Below are positions 14,461 through 28,480 of a stretch of 64,000 nucleotides of DNA, one piece after another. The translations under genes and the position numbers were made by a program. The notes below the pieces were generated by a model that was given only the letters and a program-made list of their open reading frames with translations, ran no database searches and was not told the origin of the DNA. The first letter of the stretch is position 1. Every line of letters begins with the position of its first letter. Origin of the DNA: Diphasiastrum complanatum (Eukaryota > Streptophyta > Lycopodiopsida > Lycopodiales > Lycopodiaceae); NCBI GenBank assembly GCA_029204225.1, contig CM055106.1:18362149-18426148 (forward strand). Direction: 5' to 3'.

Positions 14461-14669
14461 ATATTTTAATTCTCTACATTTCACCTCTGCATATTAATTA
14501 ATTGCTAGTGTATGCGATAAAATACGATATTGCTTTGAACAAAATGAAAATTATGAATTACATTTAATATCTTACTATGTTAGATAACATATTCTAATAA
14601 TAAAACAAATTGAAACAACACAAACTCACCGGTAAACTCACTCGAAGCTTCACTCGATGCTTAAGTGCA

Positions 14670-15430
<761 letters not shown>

Positions 15431-15454
15431 CAGTGGTACTCATATTAAGTTTAG

Positions 15455-16779
15455 TAAGGAGATGATGGAATACTACCCTCCAAAAATTTCCATTAAACTT
15501 ACTGTCCCGGTCACTGACTATGCTGGAAGGTAGACCTTACAATTTAAATAGCCCGTCTATAAACAACCTCGCTAACTCTGGAGCTCTAACGGTTGTTTTG
15601 GTCGGAATAAAATGAGCCATTTTGGTCAGACGGTCGATTGTGACCCATATAGAGTCATTACCTTTTGGGTTTTAGACAGGCCTACTATAAAATCCATGGA
15701 GATACTCTCCCATTTACCAGCTGGTATTTCTAAGGGCTGCAACAACCCTCCTGTCTTTAAACGCTCTACTTTTTTACTTGATATTTCTGGCAACTGGTTG
15801 TATACTGTTGGACGTCCTTTTTCATACTGGGCAGAAAAATTGCCTATGAAGAAGCTCATAGGTCTTCTATATGCCTGGGTGTCCTGCACTAGGATTGTCA
15901 TGACATTCATATAGGACCTGCTGCCTATAATCCTCTGAATTGGGGACACATACTCTATCTCTATAGAGCAAGTACTCATCCTGAATAGAATATTGTTTCC
16001 ATTTGAATCCTTGAGTCAACTGACCCTCAACCACTGGGGTTTGCTTGGGTAATACACGCTCAGAATCCTCAACGTCATCTGATGTATACTCGGACTCATC
16101 ATCATCCTCAACAGAAGCTGTCGTATTGTTGGATGAACTGGCACCAGCCCCGAGAACAAGTTGTTTGTAACTGTTTGCTCTGGACTGAGTTTCAGATAGT
16201 AGAGAAGAATACATCATGCTGGCACTTCCCTCTCAAGAACTCGAGTAACTCATTACGAATCTGAGTAAAACTCAGCTCGTTTATCATAGGCATTCTGCTA
16301 AGGGCATATGCTACTGTATTGAATTTCTCCCGTCTATATCTAATAGACATATCAAACTCTTGCATCAACTCTGTCCAACGAGCTTTCCAACCTCTGAGCT
16401 CAGGTTGATTGCAAAGGTATTTGAGACTTTCATGGTCTGTCAGGATCTCAAAGTTGGCACCATACAAATAATGCCTCCAAGTCTTAAGGGCATAAACTAT
16501 AGAAAAGAGTTCCTTTTCATAGGCACTATACCTAGTCTGAACTGGCTCGAGTTTTTTACTCTCAAATGCAACTGGTCATCCACCTTGAGTTAGCACAGCA
16601 CCTACTGCAAAGTCGCTAGCATCTGTTTCGACCACAAATGGCTTATTGGGGTCGACGACTTTTAAAACGGGTGCTGTAGCTAAGGCTGTTTTGAGAGCAT
16701 CAAAGCACTCCTACTGTGCGGACTCCCAAATGAACTCCTTTCCCTTCCTCTTAAGAAGATTTGTCATGGGAACTGCTAT
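15455..16779 (-). pseudogene. Gypsy RNase H and truncated integrase
   Basis: Downstream half of the minus-strand Gypsy pol. RNase H is seen at 16192-16467 (ILTDHESLKYL; the usual VADALSR reads VAYALSR, with Asp lost). The integrase zinc domain follows (ECHDNPSAGHPGI at about 15870), then the catalytic core with SMDFIVGL (first Asp) and IVSDRDSKF (second Asp, near 15490). The reading stops at about 15455, before the catalytic Glu, where microsatellite DNA begins. Frames are broken several times. The 3' end and LTR are missing. Confidence 0.85.
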
Positions 16780-18240
16780 CTAAGCATATTCCTTGACAAA
16801 TCGTCTGTAATATCCTGCCAAACCAAGAAAGATCTGAAGTTCCAGAATATTCTGAGGTCTCAACCAACTGAGTATGGCTCTAAACTTATTCGGGTCCATC
16901 TTAATCCCATCTGACGAGATAATGTGACCCAAATATGCTACTTCTTCAACAAAGAATTCACACTTGGATTGTTTAGCATAAAGCTTATGCTTTCTGAGCA
17001 GTCGAAACACCTTTCTGAGGTGTTTTAGATGCTCCTTCCTCGTTTTGCTGCAGACAAGGATGTCATCTAGAAATACGACTATAAATTTACCCAAGTATGG
17101 TCTGAGGACATTGTTCATCAAGGTCATAAAGGTAGCTGGAGCATTTGTGAGCCCAAATGGCATCACCTTAAACTCATAATAACCATCACGAGTCGTAAAA
17201 GTTGTTTTCAAGATATCTTCCGATTTTATATGGACTTGATGATATCCCGATTTGAGGTCTATTTTATTGAAAAATTTAGCCCCGTCGAGTTGATCAAACA
17301 ACTCGTCTACCTGAGGCATAGGATATTTATTCTTTATTGTGACTTTATTGAGGGCTCTGTAATCTAAGCAAAGACGCATAGACCCCTCTTTCTTTTTCAC
17401 CAATAGGACTGGTGAGGCCCATGGTGAACTACTGGTCTGAATTTGGCCTTTCCCAAGATAATTTGTTAACTGCCTAGTTATTTCTTTATCCTTTGTTCGG
17501 CTGACCCGATACGAAGGTTTAGAAACAGGTGTTATACCTGGTACTAGGTTTATTACATGATCTACATCTCTGCTAGGTGGCAAACCATGTGGAAAATCTT
17601 CAAGAAAAACATCTTTAAATTTAGACAATAAAGTTTCTAATTTACTGATTTTTTGTTGTATAGAACTAGAAATAGAAACTTCAGGAATAAACTGAAAGTC
17701 ACATAAGAATACCTGATGGTCGCCGTCTTCGATTAGCTGACAGAGCTCTGAACTGCAGACCATAGGACTGTTGGGAACATCATGCTCCCCATGCAACTGG
17801 ATCTCTCGGCCTTTATGCTGAAAACTGAGGGTGTTTTTTTGATAAATTTTGTGGAGGGAAGGTCCTAAAATGTAGAGCCAATCTCTCTTGAGAACAATGT
17901 CTGTGCGATCCAGGTACATTACCTGAAAGTTTATTTCATCTTGGTACCCCTGAATTCCAAGATTCAAGTTACTTACCATAGTTTCCCATATTTTCTTATC
18001 TTCACCCTTAGCTAGTGAAACTATGTACCTATGCTGACTAGGTACTTCTGGTAGTTTAAGCTTTTTAACCAGGGTGTAGTTGATGAGATTATGGGTTGTC
18101 TCATCATCAACCATGACTCCTACTGATTGGTTAACAACTTTCCCATGCATACATGCTAGGTCATGTGGCCCAAAGCTGAAGGGTCTCACTAGCATTGCAG
18201 AGGTCAGCTTGCAACAGTGTTCATGATCTTCATGATACAC
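16780..18240 (-). pseudogene. Gypsy protease-reverse transcriptase ORF (486 aa, start and end lost)
   Basis: A long open frame with an aspartic protease domain near residues 30-110, where the active-site motif is DDETTHN rather than DSGATHN. It is followed by a linker and a full reverse transcriptase with [28 protein letters not shown] (first Asp), [13 protein letters not shown] and VVFLDDILV (the catalytic DD pair), then [16 protein letters not shown] motifs look intact, but the Gly to Glu change in the protease and the broken neighbouring domains show it is inactive. Confidence 0.9.
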
Positions 18241-18324
18241 TTTGATCTCGAAAGCTGCGGAAACTTACAATCTGAACAAGATGAACTTGTTTCTTATTTT
18301 TTTTATCTTTTATAGTGAAAGGCC

Positions 18325-19290
18325 CCTTGGAACACTATCTGACTTTGTGTCCCTTGCCCATACACACAAAGCACAAACGTTCTTGTTTGGCTTTGTCAAA
18401 GTCTTATGGTTTTAAGGGCTGTATGAGTGAAGGGTGTTTCTGAGGAGCTTCACCTTTAAATTTATCTTCTTTCTTTCTTTTTAAAAATTTCTTTGTAAAT
18501 TGAAAGTCTTTCTGAGGAGGCTGCTCAAAAAGGGGCTGTTGTCTCACCCTCTTCCTACCCACTGAATCATCATAGATTTGAGCATATCTGAGAGCTTGCT
18601 CAAGGGTAGTAGGCAAGTTTTTTTCGACCTCTACTTTATATTCATCTTTGAGGCCTCGGACAAACCCTCTGATTTTCTGATAATCATCCATATTTTCTTT
18701 AAAATTGCTTCTCGGTATTGCGAGATATATTAGATTAGGAACTTGTCCACTACTGTTCTTTCCCAGGTTCTATCAAGTTCATTTTCTGGTAAGAATTCTC
18801 TTAGAAAAACTTCTTCAAAAGCTTTCCATGACCGGGGAGTCTGCCCAGTCTTCTGGAGATTTAACCACCACTTATAGGCCATGGGCCCTAAGGAAAGACT
18901 GGCCTCAATTTCTTGCAAATGGTCAGGGGTCTGTTTAAGAGCATGAATGTTCTTCCATTTGTTGAGGAAGGTTTGTAGAATATTTGCATTTCTATCATTC
19001 TCTTCTCCAATAAAAGTTGGAGGCATTAAATCCTTAAAGACACCGGGGTGAGACCGCAAATTCTCACCCAAAACTAATGGAAGTGGAGAAGGGGACAACT
19101 GAGAAGTGGAGGGAAGGCTTCCTTTCTCGGAACTCAAAGTCAAGCCTTTGAGTTCAGCGAACGAGTCGTCCACACTGGACTTGAAATTGGCTAATGCCAA
19201 CTTCAGCTCATCCACTTCTGTTACCAAGTGGAGAAACTTGTTAGAAAGTGTCAAGGCTATAGCCCTTGCACAACACTCTTGGAAAACAAA
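18325..19290 (-). pseudogene. Gypsy Gag remnant with zinc knuckle
   Basis: Two Gag pieces, 18730-19290 and 18404-18691, separated by a frame break. The first includes the capsid-like block WWLNLQKTGQTPRSW and FEEVFLREFLPE; the second continues with KIRGFVRGLKDEYK. At 18325-18400 a CCHC knuckle, CFVCMGKGHKVR plus C, is interrupted by one stop codon. The 5' end is cut at about 19290, where a tRNA-like sequence starts, so leader, PBS and 5' LTR are missing. Confidence 0.85.
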
Positions 19291-19291
19291 T

Positions 19292-19362
19292 GGATGGGTA
19301 GCTCAGTGATAGAGCACCCCACCGGAATGGGGAGGTCCTAGGTTCAATCCCTAGCCCGACCA
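19292..19362 (+). ncRNA. tRNA-like sequence (SINE head or tRNA pseudogene)
   Basis: 71 nt fold as a cloverleaf. The D arm is GCTC/GAGC, the T arm is CTAGG-TTCAATC-CCTAG, and the acceptor strand CCCGACC pairs with GGATGGG except for one A-A mismatch and a wobble. The anticodon stem (CCCCA/TGGGG) leaves only a 6-nt loop, so it is unlikely to be a working tRNA. It abuts the broken end of a Gypsy gag, which suggests a tRNA-derived insertion. No clear target duplication was seen. Confidence 0.55.
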
Positions 19363-19394
19363 CACACACCAAGTGTAAAAACTTTTCACAAGAA

Positions 19395-19810
19395 GTGGTT
19401 CAAGGGGGGAAGAATGTTATGTCCATGTCCTGCATAAGGGAATTGGAATAATTCTTGACATGGATAGTCATTCACTCTAGTTGTATGTGGTTATTAGTTA
19501 TGCTACGTCATTCCGGTCGTTTCAAGTAATTAATAATCATATGAGGGCCTAGAAATACAATTGGACATAGGAGCACTTGCATGGTGTTTGACTACTATAA
19601 TGCAAGAATAGGAGATCAATAGCTTAATATAGGTTGCTTGGGGATCCTAAGGGATATATTCTCTTCTCTTAGAGAGATACTTACCATGGAAACTCGCCCA
19701 TCTCCCTATTGGAATTTCATATTCTCGAGCCAACGGATTTTCTCTCCTCTCTTGTATTCATTCACTGTGGCTTGGGGTTAAAGAATTAGGGTATTGACTA
19801 GCCTCTTCAT
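19395..19810 (+). repeat. Gypsy-type polypurine tract and LTR-like block
   Basis: The tract CAAGGGGGGAAGA is followed by TGTTATGTCCATGTCC, the layout of a polypurine tract next to a 3' LTR on the plus strand. A similar pair occurs on the minus strand near 50880-50915. No element body of the same strand lies upstream, so this is an orphan end; the right boundary is a guess. Confidence 0.5.
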
Positions 19811-19849
19811 GTTGGTTGGGTGGTTTATGATCCACAGGTGTCCTTTTGG

Positions 19850-21160
19850 TTTGCATGTGATAGGATTCTTGAAGATCTTCACTTGGTGATCATTACAGAA
19901 AGTCTAGAGAAAGCATATTGTAATTTCCATGCAAGAGCCTTTCAGTTTATTGTCCGAATATGGGATGCAAAATTCAACATATTTTTGTTGCAACTATTGC
20001 AAGAGGCTCTAAGAACACAAAATATTTAAGACAAATAACACATGTGAGATGGCCTAAATTGGATCAAGCGCCCATTGTGGAAGTGGGCATGATTGGAGGT
20101 TATCAACTAGAGTAGAATTGTCTTAAAGTTGATGCACCCATTTATGATATAACAATTTATGATGTGATTGTGGATGCTAAAGCAACAATAAATGGAATGA
20201 GTGCATAACTTGCATTGAAAATGAATTTGCAAGTGGAATTAGAAAGCAAGGCCATGCTAATATTAGGAGATATTTCCCTTATGAGATATGAAGGTGTAAT
20301 CTTATGTTAGTAGCTATAGTTGTTGACAAGGTGGCCCATGTTGATGCACAAGTGATAAAGATGCAACCAAGCTATGAGTTTAATAAAATGATATTAGGCA
20401 AACCATGGATAAAAAAAATGGATCTTTTTATGGACATAAATTCAAGAAATTTGATTTCTAGAAGACGTAGAAGAATAAAAGTATTGCCATGCCTATGACA
20501 TAAAGATCCCAACAAGTGAAAGGACACCATTACCTTCAGAAGAGTGACGCGATATCAGTTTCAATTGATCATCAAAAGAAGAAATAGAAGAACCAGTAGT
20601 GTTGCAATCATGTTTCAATTAGCCAAATGATAAATGAAGAAGGATAAGAGAGACTGATTGCTTCATGGTTATAGTTCATGAGGAATACGAGACCAAAGTC
20701 ATCAAAGTGGGTGTCCAACTGGATCAACAACAATAAGATGAAATAAAAAACACATTGGCATGATAGAAGGAGGTGTTTAGATATATATATGAAGCTTTTA
20801 AGAGTGTCCCTAAGGGTCTAGTAACCCATAAGATACCATTGAAGAAATGTAACAAACTATAAGACATATGCACAGATGTATAGCACCTCACTTGATGATG
20901 TCTATTCATGAAGTACTAAGAGAATGAGAGATGTTGGACTCAAATTTTCAATAGTGATTTTACCATGCAAAAAGAAGGATGAAATAGGTAGTTTTGTGTG
21001 TACTATACAGTTTTTAATAAGCATAAGTGAAATATTACTAGCCACTTCCATTTGTAGATTAGGTAATTGATGATCTGGTTGAAAAAGATGTATATAGCTT
21101 CATGGATTACTTTGTAAGCTATAATCAAATAGCAATGGACGATGTAGAAAAGTTGCAGAT
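19850..21160 (+). pseudogene. Degraded Gypsy protease and RT remnant (Tat/Athila-like)
   Basis: Near 20150-20460 the frame reads YDVIVDAKATINGMSA and, later, ILGKPWIKK, the outline of a Gypsy protease (VDAGASIN, LLGRPW). Near 20960-21130 it reads an RT segment: LPCKKKDEIGSFCV, then PLPFVD, VIDDLVEKDVYSFMDYF and SYNQIAMDD. The FMD-YF-SYNQI form of the first catalytic block resembles the FLDGYSGYNQI of Tat/Athila-type Gypsy elements. Many stops and frameshifts. Confidence 0.7.
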
Positions 21161-21179
21161 CTGAAGGTTTCAAACATTA

Positions 21180-22560
21180 AGAGAAATCTAAAAGTGTCAA
21201 GATCCAAACAATCTTCCACTTTGAAACTCTAAGATCCATGTCAAAAACTCTAGTAGTTATGTTTCAGCTTCTTGCTAGTTTGTGTCTCTAATTTTGCTTT
21301 GAATGTCTTTAAGGAATCTGAAAGATTTAGACTTTTGCTCTGAGAAATATACTTCACACCTCCTAGAACAATCATCTATGAAAGTTTAGAAATACTTTGT
21401 TCCCCCTAAAAATGGAGTATTCGTTGGACCACAAATGTCATCATGCACAATATTAAACAAACCTTTGGAAGTATTTATATGATCATAATGCATGTACTAA
21501 ACTTTGCTTATACATGTGCATAATACTATTGTAGTTAATGTGACCTAGTTTATAATGCCAAAGTAAATCTTTACTGCTTGAGATGAAAGTGTTTAAATCT
21601 TGGATGTAAAAAGAAAATATCTAACTCAACTTACACAACTAACCTTGCCTCCTTCTGAGCGCAATAACATCCATAGAACTATCATAGGTTTTATAGTAAT
21701 CAGAATCGAACTCAAATATGTATCATATGTTTGTTATCCTGCTTATTAAAAGTAAGTTTTTTTGTAGGCCAAAGATGTAAATCACTTTGGAATAGACTTT
21801 ACTCCCTCACTTGGGAAGTGGAGCTTAACAATACCTTCACTGATGATATGGTGAGCACTATCATCAACTAGATGAACATCCTTGTTGGTGACATTCGGTT
21901 GATATTGTTGGAACCACTCCTTGTGAAAGGTCATGTACTATATAGCTCTAGAATCCAAGTACCATGAATTATCTTCGGTTGGTTCTTCTGATTTTTCCAT
22001 GTAGATAGATTAATCATCCTCGATCTTCATTGCATGTGTTGCCTCTACGACATTTACTTGTTGATCTACATGCTTTTGCTGCTGCTAGTTCTTGTATTTC
22101 AGGATTTTGCAACCATGGATATTGTGATTGGTTCATTTGAAGTATTTGTAAAACTTCTTGGCCTTTGAAAATGATGTCTACTCGTTCATATGTTGCTAAT
22201 TATGATGTTTCATTTCTTGAGTCTTATTTTGCTTCTAAGAATAAGACTTGAGCCTCTAAACTGGTACTAGTTTTTGAATCTCTTCTGGTGTAGACATGAT
22301 TATTGCCCAACTTTCATATGCAGCAAGTAAGCTTGATAGTAAGGTCATCATTGCATTTTATTCTTGGACAATAGATCCTACTGCAACCATTTGTTCAAGC
22401 AAATTTTTGTTTAAAACATGAAAATTGACTAATTATTTATAATCATTTATCACTACTAGGAGATTGTACTTTGACTTCCCAAGTCTCCACCTTTATCCAC
22501 TCCACTCGGACTTGCAGTTTCGTCAATCATTATTGATTATCTGTTTACAAGAAATTGCTT
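21180..22560 (-). pseudogene. Degraded Copia gag-protease-pre-integrase remnant
   Basis: On the minus strand the order is Gag tail with a degraded zinc-knuckle region (about 22060-22150), protease near 21960-21980 (NSWYLDSRAI, where the active-site Gly is Arg), a pre-integrase region (YRLGHINYNS at about 21540), and the start of the integrase (about 21300-21420). The element is truncated after that and has multiple stops. Confidence 0.65.
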
Positions 22561-24479
22561 TGAATTAGTTGACATATACGTCTATCCAATCGACATTGGT
22601 GACACTTATTATGATCTTGAATCAAATCAAATAAAAACTCAATATATTCATTTCACTATTTTAAGCCAATTTTCATAAAAGAATAATCAATATTAATTGG
22701 ATTAGAAGAAACTAGAACAATTTCAAAAAAAATTATGTCTGATGACTTTTTTTTCGTTATTAGCTAAAAAGTAGCAAAAATTGACTTCAACTTTTGATAC
22801 ACAATTTCACCACCCTTCAGTACTAAATCAACATGATCTTTGGCATGTCCAACATGCAGTCATCTCTTTATAAATTTCTTGTTTACATAATCAATCATTC
22901 TTTAGGATAAATTGTAGTGATTATGGTTATATTATAAAAAGCATTTAGACAAAGATTCACATTGCTCAAACTATTGTAATTCATTGTTGCATTTCTCTGA
23001 AACATTTAGATTGATGCAAATTTATCATTATTCAACCAAGAAAAAGTAGCATGTCGCTTGCTTTCCAACATGCAATAAAAACATCATTGAAAATTTGCAA
23101 ATTTTGCTCCAAAAATTGCCAAACTTCTCACGATCATAACTTTTGCTATAGAGCACCAAATCAATTGTCATAAGGCATGATACAAAGGGAGGTTTGCAAA
23201 ATATTGTCTCACATTTCTCTATCCAAACAAAATTTTCTTTGTCTTTTAATAGATTGTCAAGGGACAATAATATAGGACTAAGGTTACTCAAATAAGCTTC
23301 TATAATAATTATGTCTCTTTCATGGTCTTAAGAGGCCCGATTTTTTGCATCGATGACATTTGTTTTGGCACCACTTGACGTGATGACATTTGTTTTGAGA
23401 TTTTCACCTAACAAAGAGTAACATTTTTTGGTATTTTTTAGATTACCTATTTCTAGACCAAAATCATGGTTTTGTTTTAGTTAATGTCTAAATTATACCG
23501 AAAAAAAAGCTATAAAAAAATACATATTTTTAATAGATCCTTATACAAAAATGTAAAGACATCCCCCTCTTCCTTGTAAGTTAGGGAGGACTTGAAAAAA
23601 ATGCAAGAATGCAATGAAGCAACCCCCCACATGTGAGAGAGAGAGAGAGAAGGAGAAAAAAAAATGCATTAATTTTTTAATCTTTGTGATCTACAATGAA
23701 ACAACACATAGATAAGAGCAACATAAATGGGAACATTGACGATCAATTCAAAAGACAAAAGATTGCAAAACCTTCTATATTTTCTAATATTAGCATAATT
23801 TTTAGAGTAAAGCTACAACTATAGAGAAGAAAGTTGCAATAATTGTGTTGCACAATTAAAACATCAACAACCAAGCACAATTGGATCCCACCTATAGTTG
23901 AGATGCATAAAAGCTTATGTAGGCCCACGAATAGGAAAAGAATAGAATTTATATAGCTGGAAAGTGAACTACATGCTAGATGTCAAAGGACTAAAATTGA
24001 GTCTAGAAAGAAGAAAGTAAAACTTAGAGAGTTGCTATTGGTCCACAATATCTAGTAGATAAGTTTGTAATTCTTTTCAATATGCATAGTTCTAGAACCT
24101 TTCAAATTCTAAGATATACCCATTCACCAGCCTTGAAATCTTTAAGAGATCTTTTAAGAATCACATAGTGCTTAGCCCTATCTTGTGCACTACAGATACT
24201 AGCATGAGCTAAAACATTTGTTGCTTCCTACACATGAAATTTGCAAATTTCTTAACACTAAAATGCACACAAAAGTGTGCATTTCAAGCACTTATTTAAA
24301 TAATCATATCTCATAAACTATGATAAATCACAATAAATCCTTTCACATGAGTGTTCTTCGTATATACATTTACTGATTAAAAATTTTGAGACCTTCATTT
24401 TGAGCAACTTATATGTAAAATATGATGTGTCGAATATGTGCGGATATTGATGAAACTTCGATTTTCATATATGAAATTA
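22561..24479. other. No gene seen (AT-rich)
   Basis: AT-rich DNA with a short GA run at 23635-23652 and no recognisable gene. Short minus-strand frames at 23028-23291 and 23743-23928 look random. Confidence 0.5.
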
Positions 24480-25022
24480 TATTGTTCTGAATTTTACATT
24501 CAATCTTTAGCATGTCTACTCTTAGAAATTCTGTATGATTATAGAAACATGCCTATTAAATAAAAATTGAATTTGGAGATCTATAGAGATAGATACGTGC
24601 AGTCAAAGTTACCCTTTTAAGTGTTGATAAAAATCACCAAAAATGGAAATATCATATATGAGTGTATAGTACCATGATTTTAACAATACTTTTTTTGGTT
24701 TGTCTACTTTAAAAAGTGTTATATGACCATAGAAACATGTCTCTCAAATTTTTCTCAATTTGGAGTTATGTAGAGATATATATGTGCATCTAAAGTTACC
24801 CATGTCAAGTGCTGAAAAGTATTGAAAATTATTGATAGATGCTAGAAACTTTCAATTCTTTTGAAGGTTTTTTTACAACCCTTTCTTTGGCAATCCACTT
24901 AGAAAAATCTTTACGACCATAGAAACATATCTATAAATTTTTTTAAAATTTGGAGTCCTATAGAGATATATACGTGCACCTAAAGTTACCCATGTGAAGT
25001 GCTGAAAAGTGTTGAAAATTTA
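24480..25022. repeat. Tandem repeat of about 188 bp, three diverged copies
   Basis: A marker block, TAGAGATATATACGTGCA plus CTAAAGTTACCC, recurs at 24584, 24771 and 24961 (spacing 187 and 190). It is preceded in each copy by a block of the type GACCATAGAAACATGTCT. Copies differ by substitutions and small indels. This is a small satellite-like array. Confidence 0.75.
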
Positions 25023-25145
25023 AGTTTTATGGGGGCAAATTGCCATCAATTGAGAGAGAGAAAAATTTAAGTCTTCCAATAATACAATGAAGTGTCAAGT
25101 CTAGTTCCACATACAATTGAAAGATTAAAATTTCGATCATTTGCT

Positions 25146-25880
25146 GGCATGTTATGTCTCGTCAAGTGACCAACGGTTTTATGCACACTTTTGTCTTCTA
25201 TTTTGAATGATAGACTTCATCTCCACTACAACAAGAGATCTAGATTGGAAATCATACCTAAATATGAATAGATAATGACATATTGCAAAATGTTTTCTAC
25301 CATCAGAAGCCAACTTTATCAAAGGAAGGTAATCTTCCCAATGAGATTGCTTGTGAAAATATGTCAACATATTTTCCATAGCATGAATATTTTTGTCAAT
25401 CTATGGATCCATCTAACTCAAGATGATCATTAAATAGAAAAGTTTTGAGTTTATGGATAATTGCAAATCAAAAGTCACCTATGAACTTCAAATCTCTATC
25501 ACTAATGATATTTCTTGACAGTTCATACAACCTAGATAATCTTTCAACAAAAATCTGGCTAAGTCCAAAGCCTTTGTAGATGACTTACTTAGTTAGTCTA
25601 TCCACTAGCACCCAAATAGAATCAATCTACCATAGAATTTTAGGAAGTCCAACTAAAAATTCCATAGATAAGCTCTCTCATTAATTAACATGGTCTACAA
25701 TTCCTCACAGTAACTCAAGAAATGGTTTTAGTCTTGTCAAATGAAACTCCTTTCTAACCAAGTCTAAAGCCCTATGTATACATGGATGATTTTCATAGGG
25801 TTATCATGACATTCAAATAAAAGTTGTTTTTTTAAAGCATCATTCCCTAGTACATAGATTTTTCTATTTCAAAATAATAA
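25146..25880 (-). pseudogene. Degraded Gypsy integrase remnant
   Basis: Minus-strand frames give STKALDLARFLLKDYLG, then MENMLTYFHKQSHWEDYLP and LIKLA. These match the core and C-terminal part of Gypsy integrase (the usual forms end with a TERVNQ block and KWEDYLPLVEFAYN). Catalytic Asp and Glu are not recognisable. Frames are broken throughout. Confidence 0.6.
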
Positions 25881-28480
25881 TTTAGAATGAAATATTATTT
25901 TACAATTTTCTTATCATTCTTAGATAGTTCAGGTAGTTTGTATCTGCATTGCTTGTGAGTGGAATCTAAGTTCAAAATTCAAGGTCATTGTCTTCAATTC
26001 AAAATTTGAGTAAAGCGCAATCATCACATGCTCAATAGATTGTAAAGGTGAGTGCTAATAATGTATGATTGACAATTACAAATGTAGAACCATTTATTGA
26101 AGTGTGGTCTTGCATGGATGGTCATTGGTAAATGAAGCAACATGAACAAAATAATAAACCGTCCTATTTCTTAAACATTATCCTGTACCTACAACATGCA
26201 AGCATAATAAGCATGTGTTGAGTTAGTTCTAATGTGGGTAAACAAATTGAATGATTATGCTAGTAGGTTGAGCACATAAGGGCCTTGACTACATACTTTG
26301 AATGTACAACTATGTAATTATTTTTGTAATATCCAATGTCAAGCTAGAAACATATTCATGCTTGAGTAGGTAGTACTGCATGTCTTATATGCTCACTATC
26401 TTCTTAATGGCTATAAGAAGTTTCAAAATGTTTTTTTTAGCTTTGACTTGTCTCCAAACTTTCCTTGACTAGTTGAACATTTGATGGTGCCTGTTCAAGA
26501 CAAAAATACATCCATAATCCATCCATGCTCCCTCTATTTACATGCTCTACAAAGTTCAAAGATATTTTTATTAGTCTTTTCAAGAAATTGTGTTAGTAGG
26601 ATTAGGAAATGGGAATGAACTTGGCCAATCCTTTATTGATGCGCATATGAAAAGCCTCCATCTCTAGAGCACTATTTATCGATCTAGGCATGGAATTGGC
26701 TTCCATTTGTTTTCAATTAAAATAAAGAGCTTATGAATCAATCCATCCAAGCCTCTACAATATTGTAAACAAGAAAATATTGGAGAGATTTCTCAACATT
26801 CCCAAAACTTAGAGATTTGTTAAGGGGAGCTTTATAGAGACAGATTTGTGAAAATAATTGAAGTCCAAAGAATCTCTTGGCACAATAGTAACTAGAAATT
26901 GGAAATGATGAGCAAGACCTTGAACCATTTGTTAAGGTCTAAAACCTTTTAACCATCAATTAGTAGGATACAAGAGTCTCAAACATTATACCTTTTCAGC
27001 TTGCATTTCATGAAAAAGAGGGAGGAAAGATGTTTTTTTTAGTCAATTCAAAAAACTGTGTTTCATAAGACCCAAAATTTCATAAATTTCACTCTTTATA
27101 AAGTGATAATTACAAAGAATTTATGAATCACTATATAATTTAGGGTTTTCATAAATACGTTTTTTTATAAATCACTATACTTTTTTTTCATAAATCACTA
27201 TACTTTTTTTTTGCTTTCTTGAGAATTTTCCTTTTAACATCAACTTGATCTTCCAAGAAGCTTCCATTTGTATTTACAACATTGAGAACATTTGAGAGGC
27301 AAAAACAAGTGAGCTATTCATATTGTCAATGATGTGTCTCTTTTGGTGAAGAACATGTTTGAAGCAACACATGTATATTACTCGTTTTAGTTACACCAAT
27401 TGGATGTAACTTGTTGCTACTTATTACCAAGATGACACACCAAGCCATTATTTGTTCACACCCAAATGGAATTGGACTATCGCTCAATAATTCTTGAAAG
27501 AATCTATATATCCTTACCTTGTAGCATGGAACCGTTCTAAGAAATTCAAAATTCACAATTCACAATTTTAGTTCTCTTTCAAACTATAGTCCAATAGAAT
27601 TGCATCCAAGGCCATTTGCTAGCTTGATTCCTTGGCTTGACATACATGTTGTGTCATAGCTCGCATATAAGTGACCCATGTGCTTAATAATTGCAATTCT
27701 AACTATGCCCATAATGCTAAATTAGAATAGAATTAGTCAATATGGGAGTTAATATGATGGCTGAACAACCACTCTATAATTACAAGTAGCGAGACTTGTA
27801 ATAATCTTCATAAGGCCCAATTTAGCCAAGGACCCAAACTCATATTAGAGGCACAAAATACCACTATAAATAGCTAAGGTCGTGCTACATTTGGAGGCTA
27901 ATGAATCTACATTTGTCAAATTTGAACTTCCTATATATTTTTGGAGCTCCTCTTTGAGAGCTTTCTTGGTGTTCTTGGTTCATATGCCTACCATCACATG
28001 AGAGCTTGATCATGCTCTAGCTTAAGGCTTGATGTATTGAATGATCACTATTGATAAAGAATCTTATTCTACTTTGTCTAATTTGGTGAAGGTTTTTTTT
28101 AATTTGTCTAGTTTTTTTATTTCTTGCTACTTTTTTAATTTTTTGCTTTCACCATTCTAATTTGTTTACATCCATGTCCAATACCAAGGATTTGGAATAA
28201 TCCTTAACGTGGGTATTTGGATTTCTAGTATTTGAGTCTGTCAACTGTGCCTTGATATTCCAGTCAAGGCCAGTTATGTAACTAATAACCTTGAGAGATC
28301 CCAGGCACTCCAACATTGACGTGTGGAGCAATGCACAGTCTTTGATGGCTTCGTGCATGCTAAGCAGTATCAATAGTAACTTCATATAAATTTATCCATA
28401 TATTAGAGTTCTAGATGGAATATTTCCAAGCATCTGGAGACTATAAATACCTATAGAAAGTAGGGTTTTCATATTGACGT
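25881..28480. other. No gene seen
   Basis: AT-rich sequence without recognisable coding content. The stretch 27100-27220 repeats the block TAAATCACTATACTTTTTTT a few times. A minus-strand frame at 28149-28385 (78 aa) has no motif I recognise. Confidence 0.5.
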
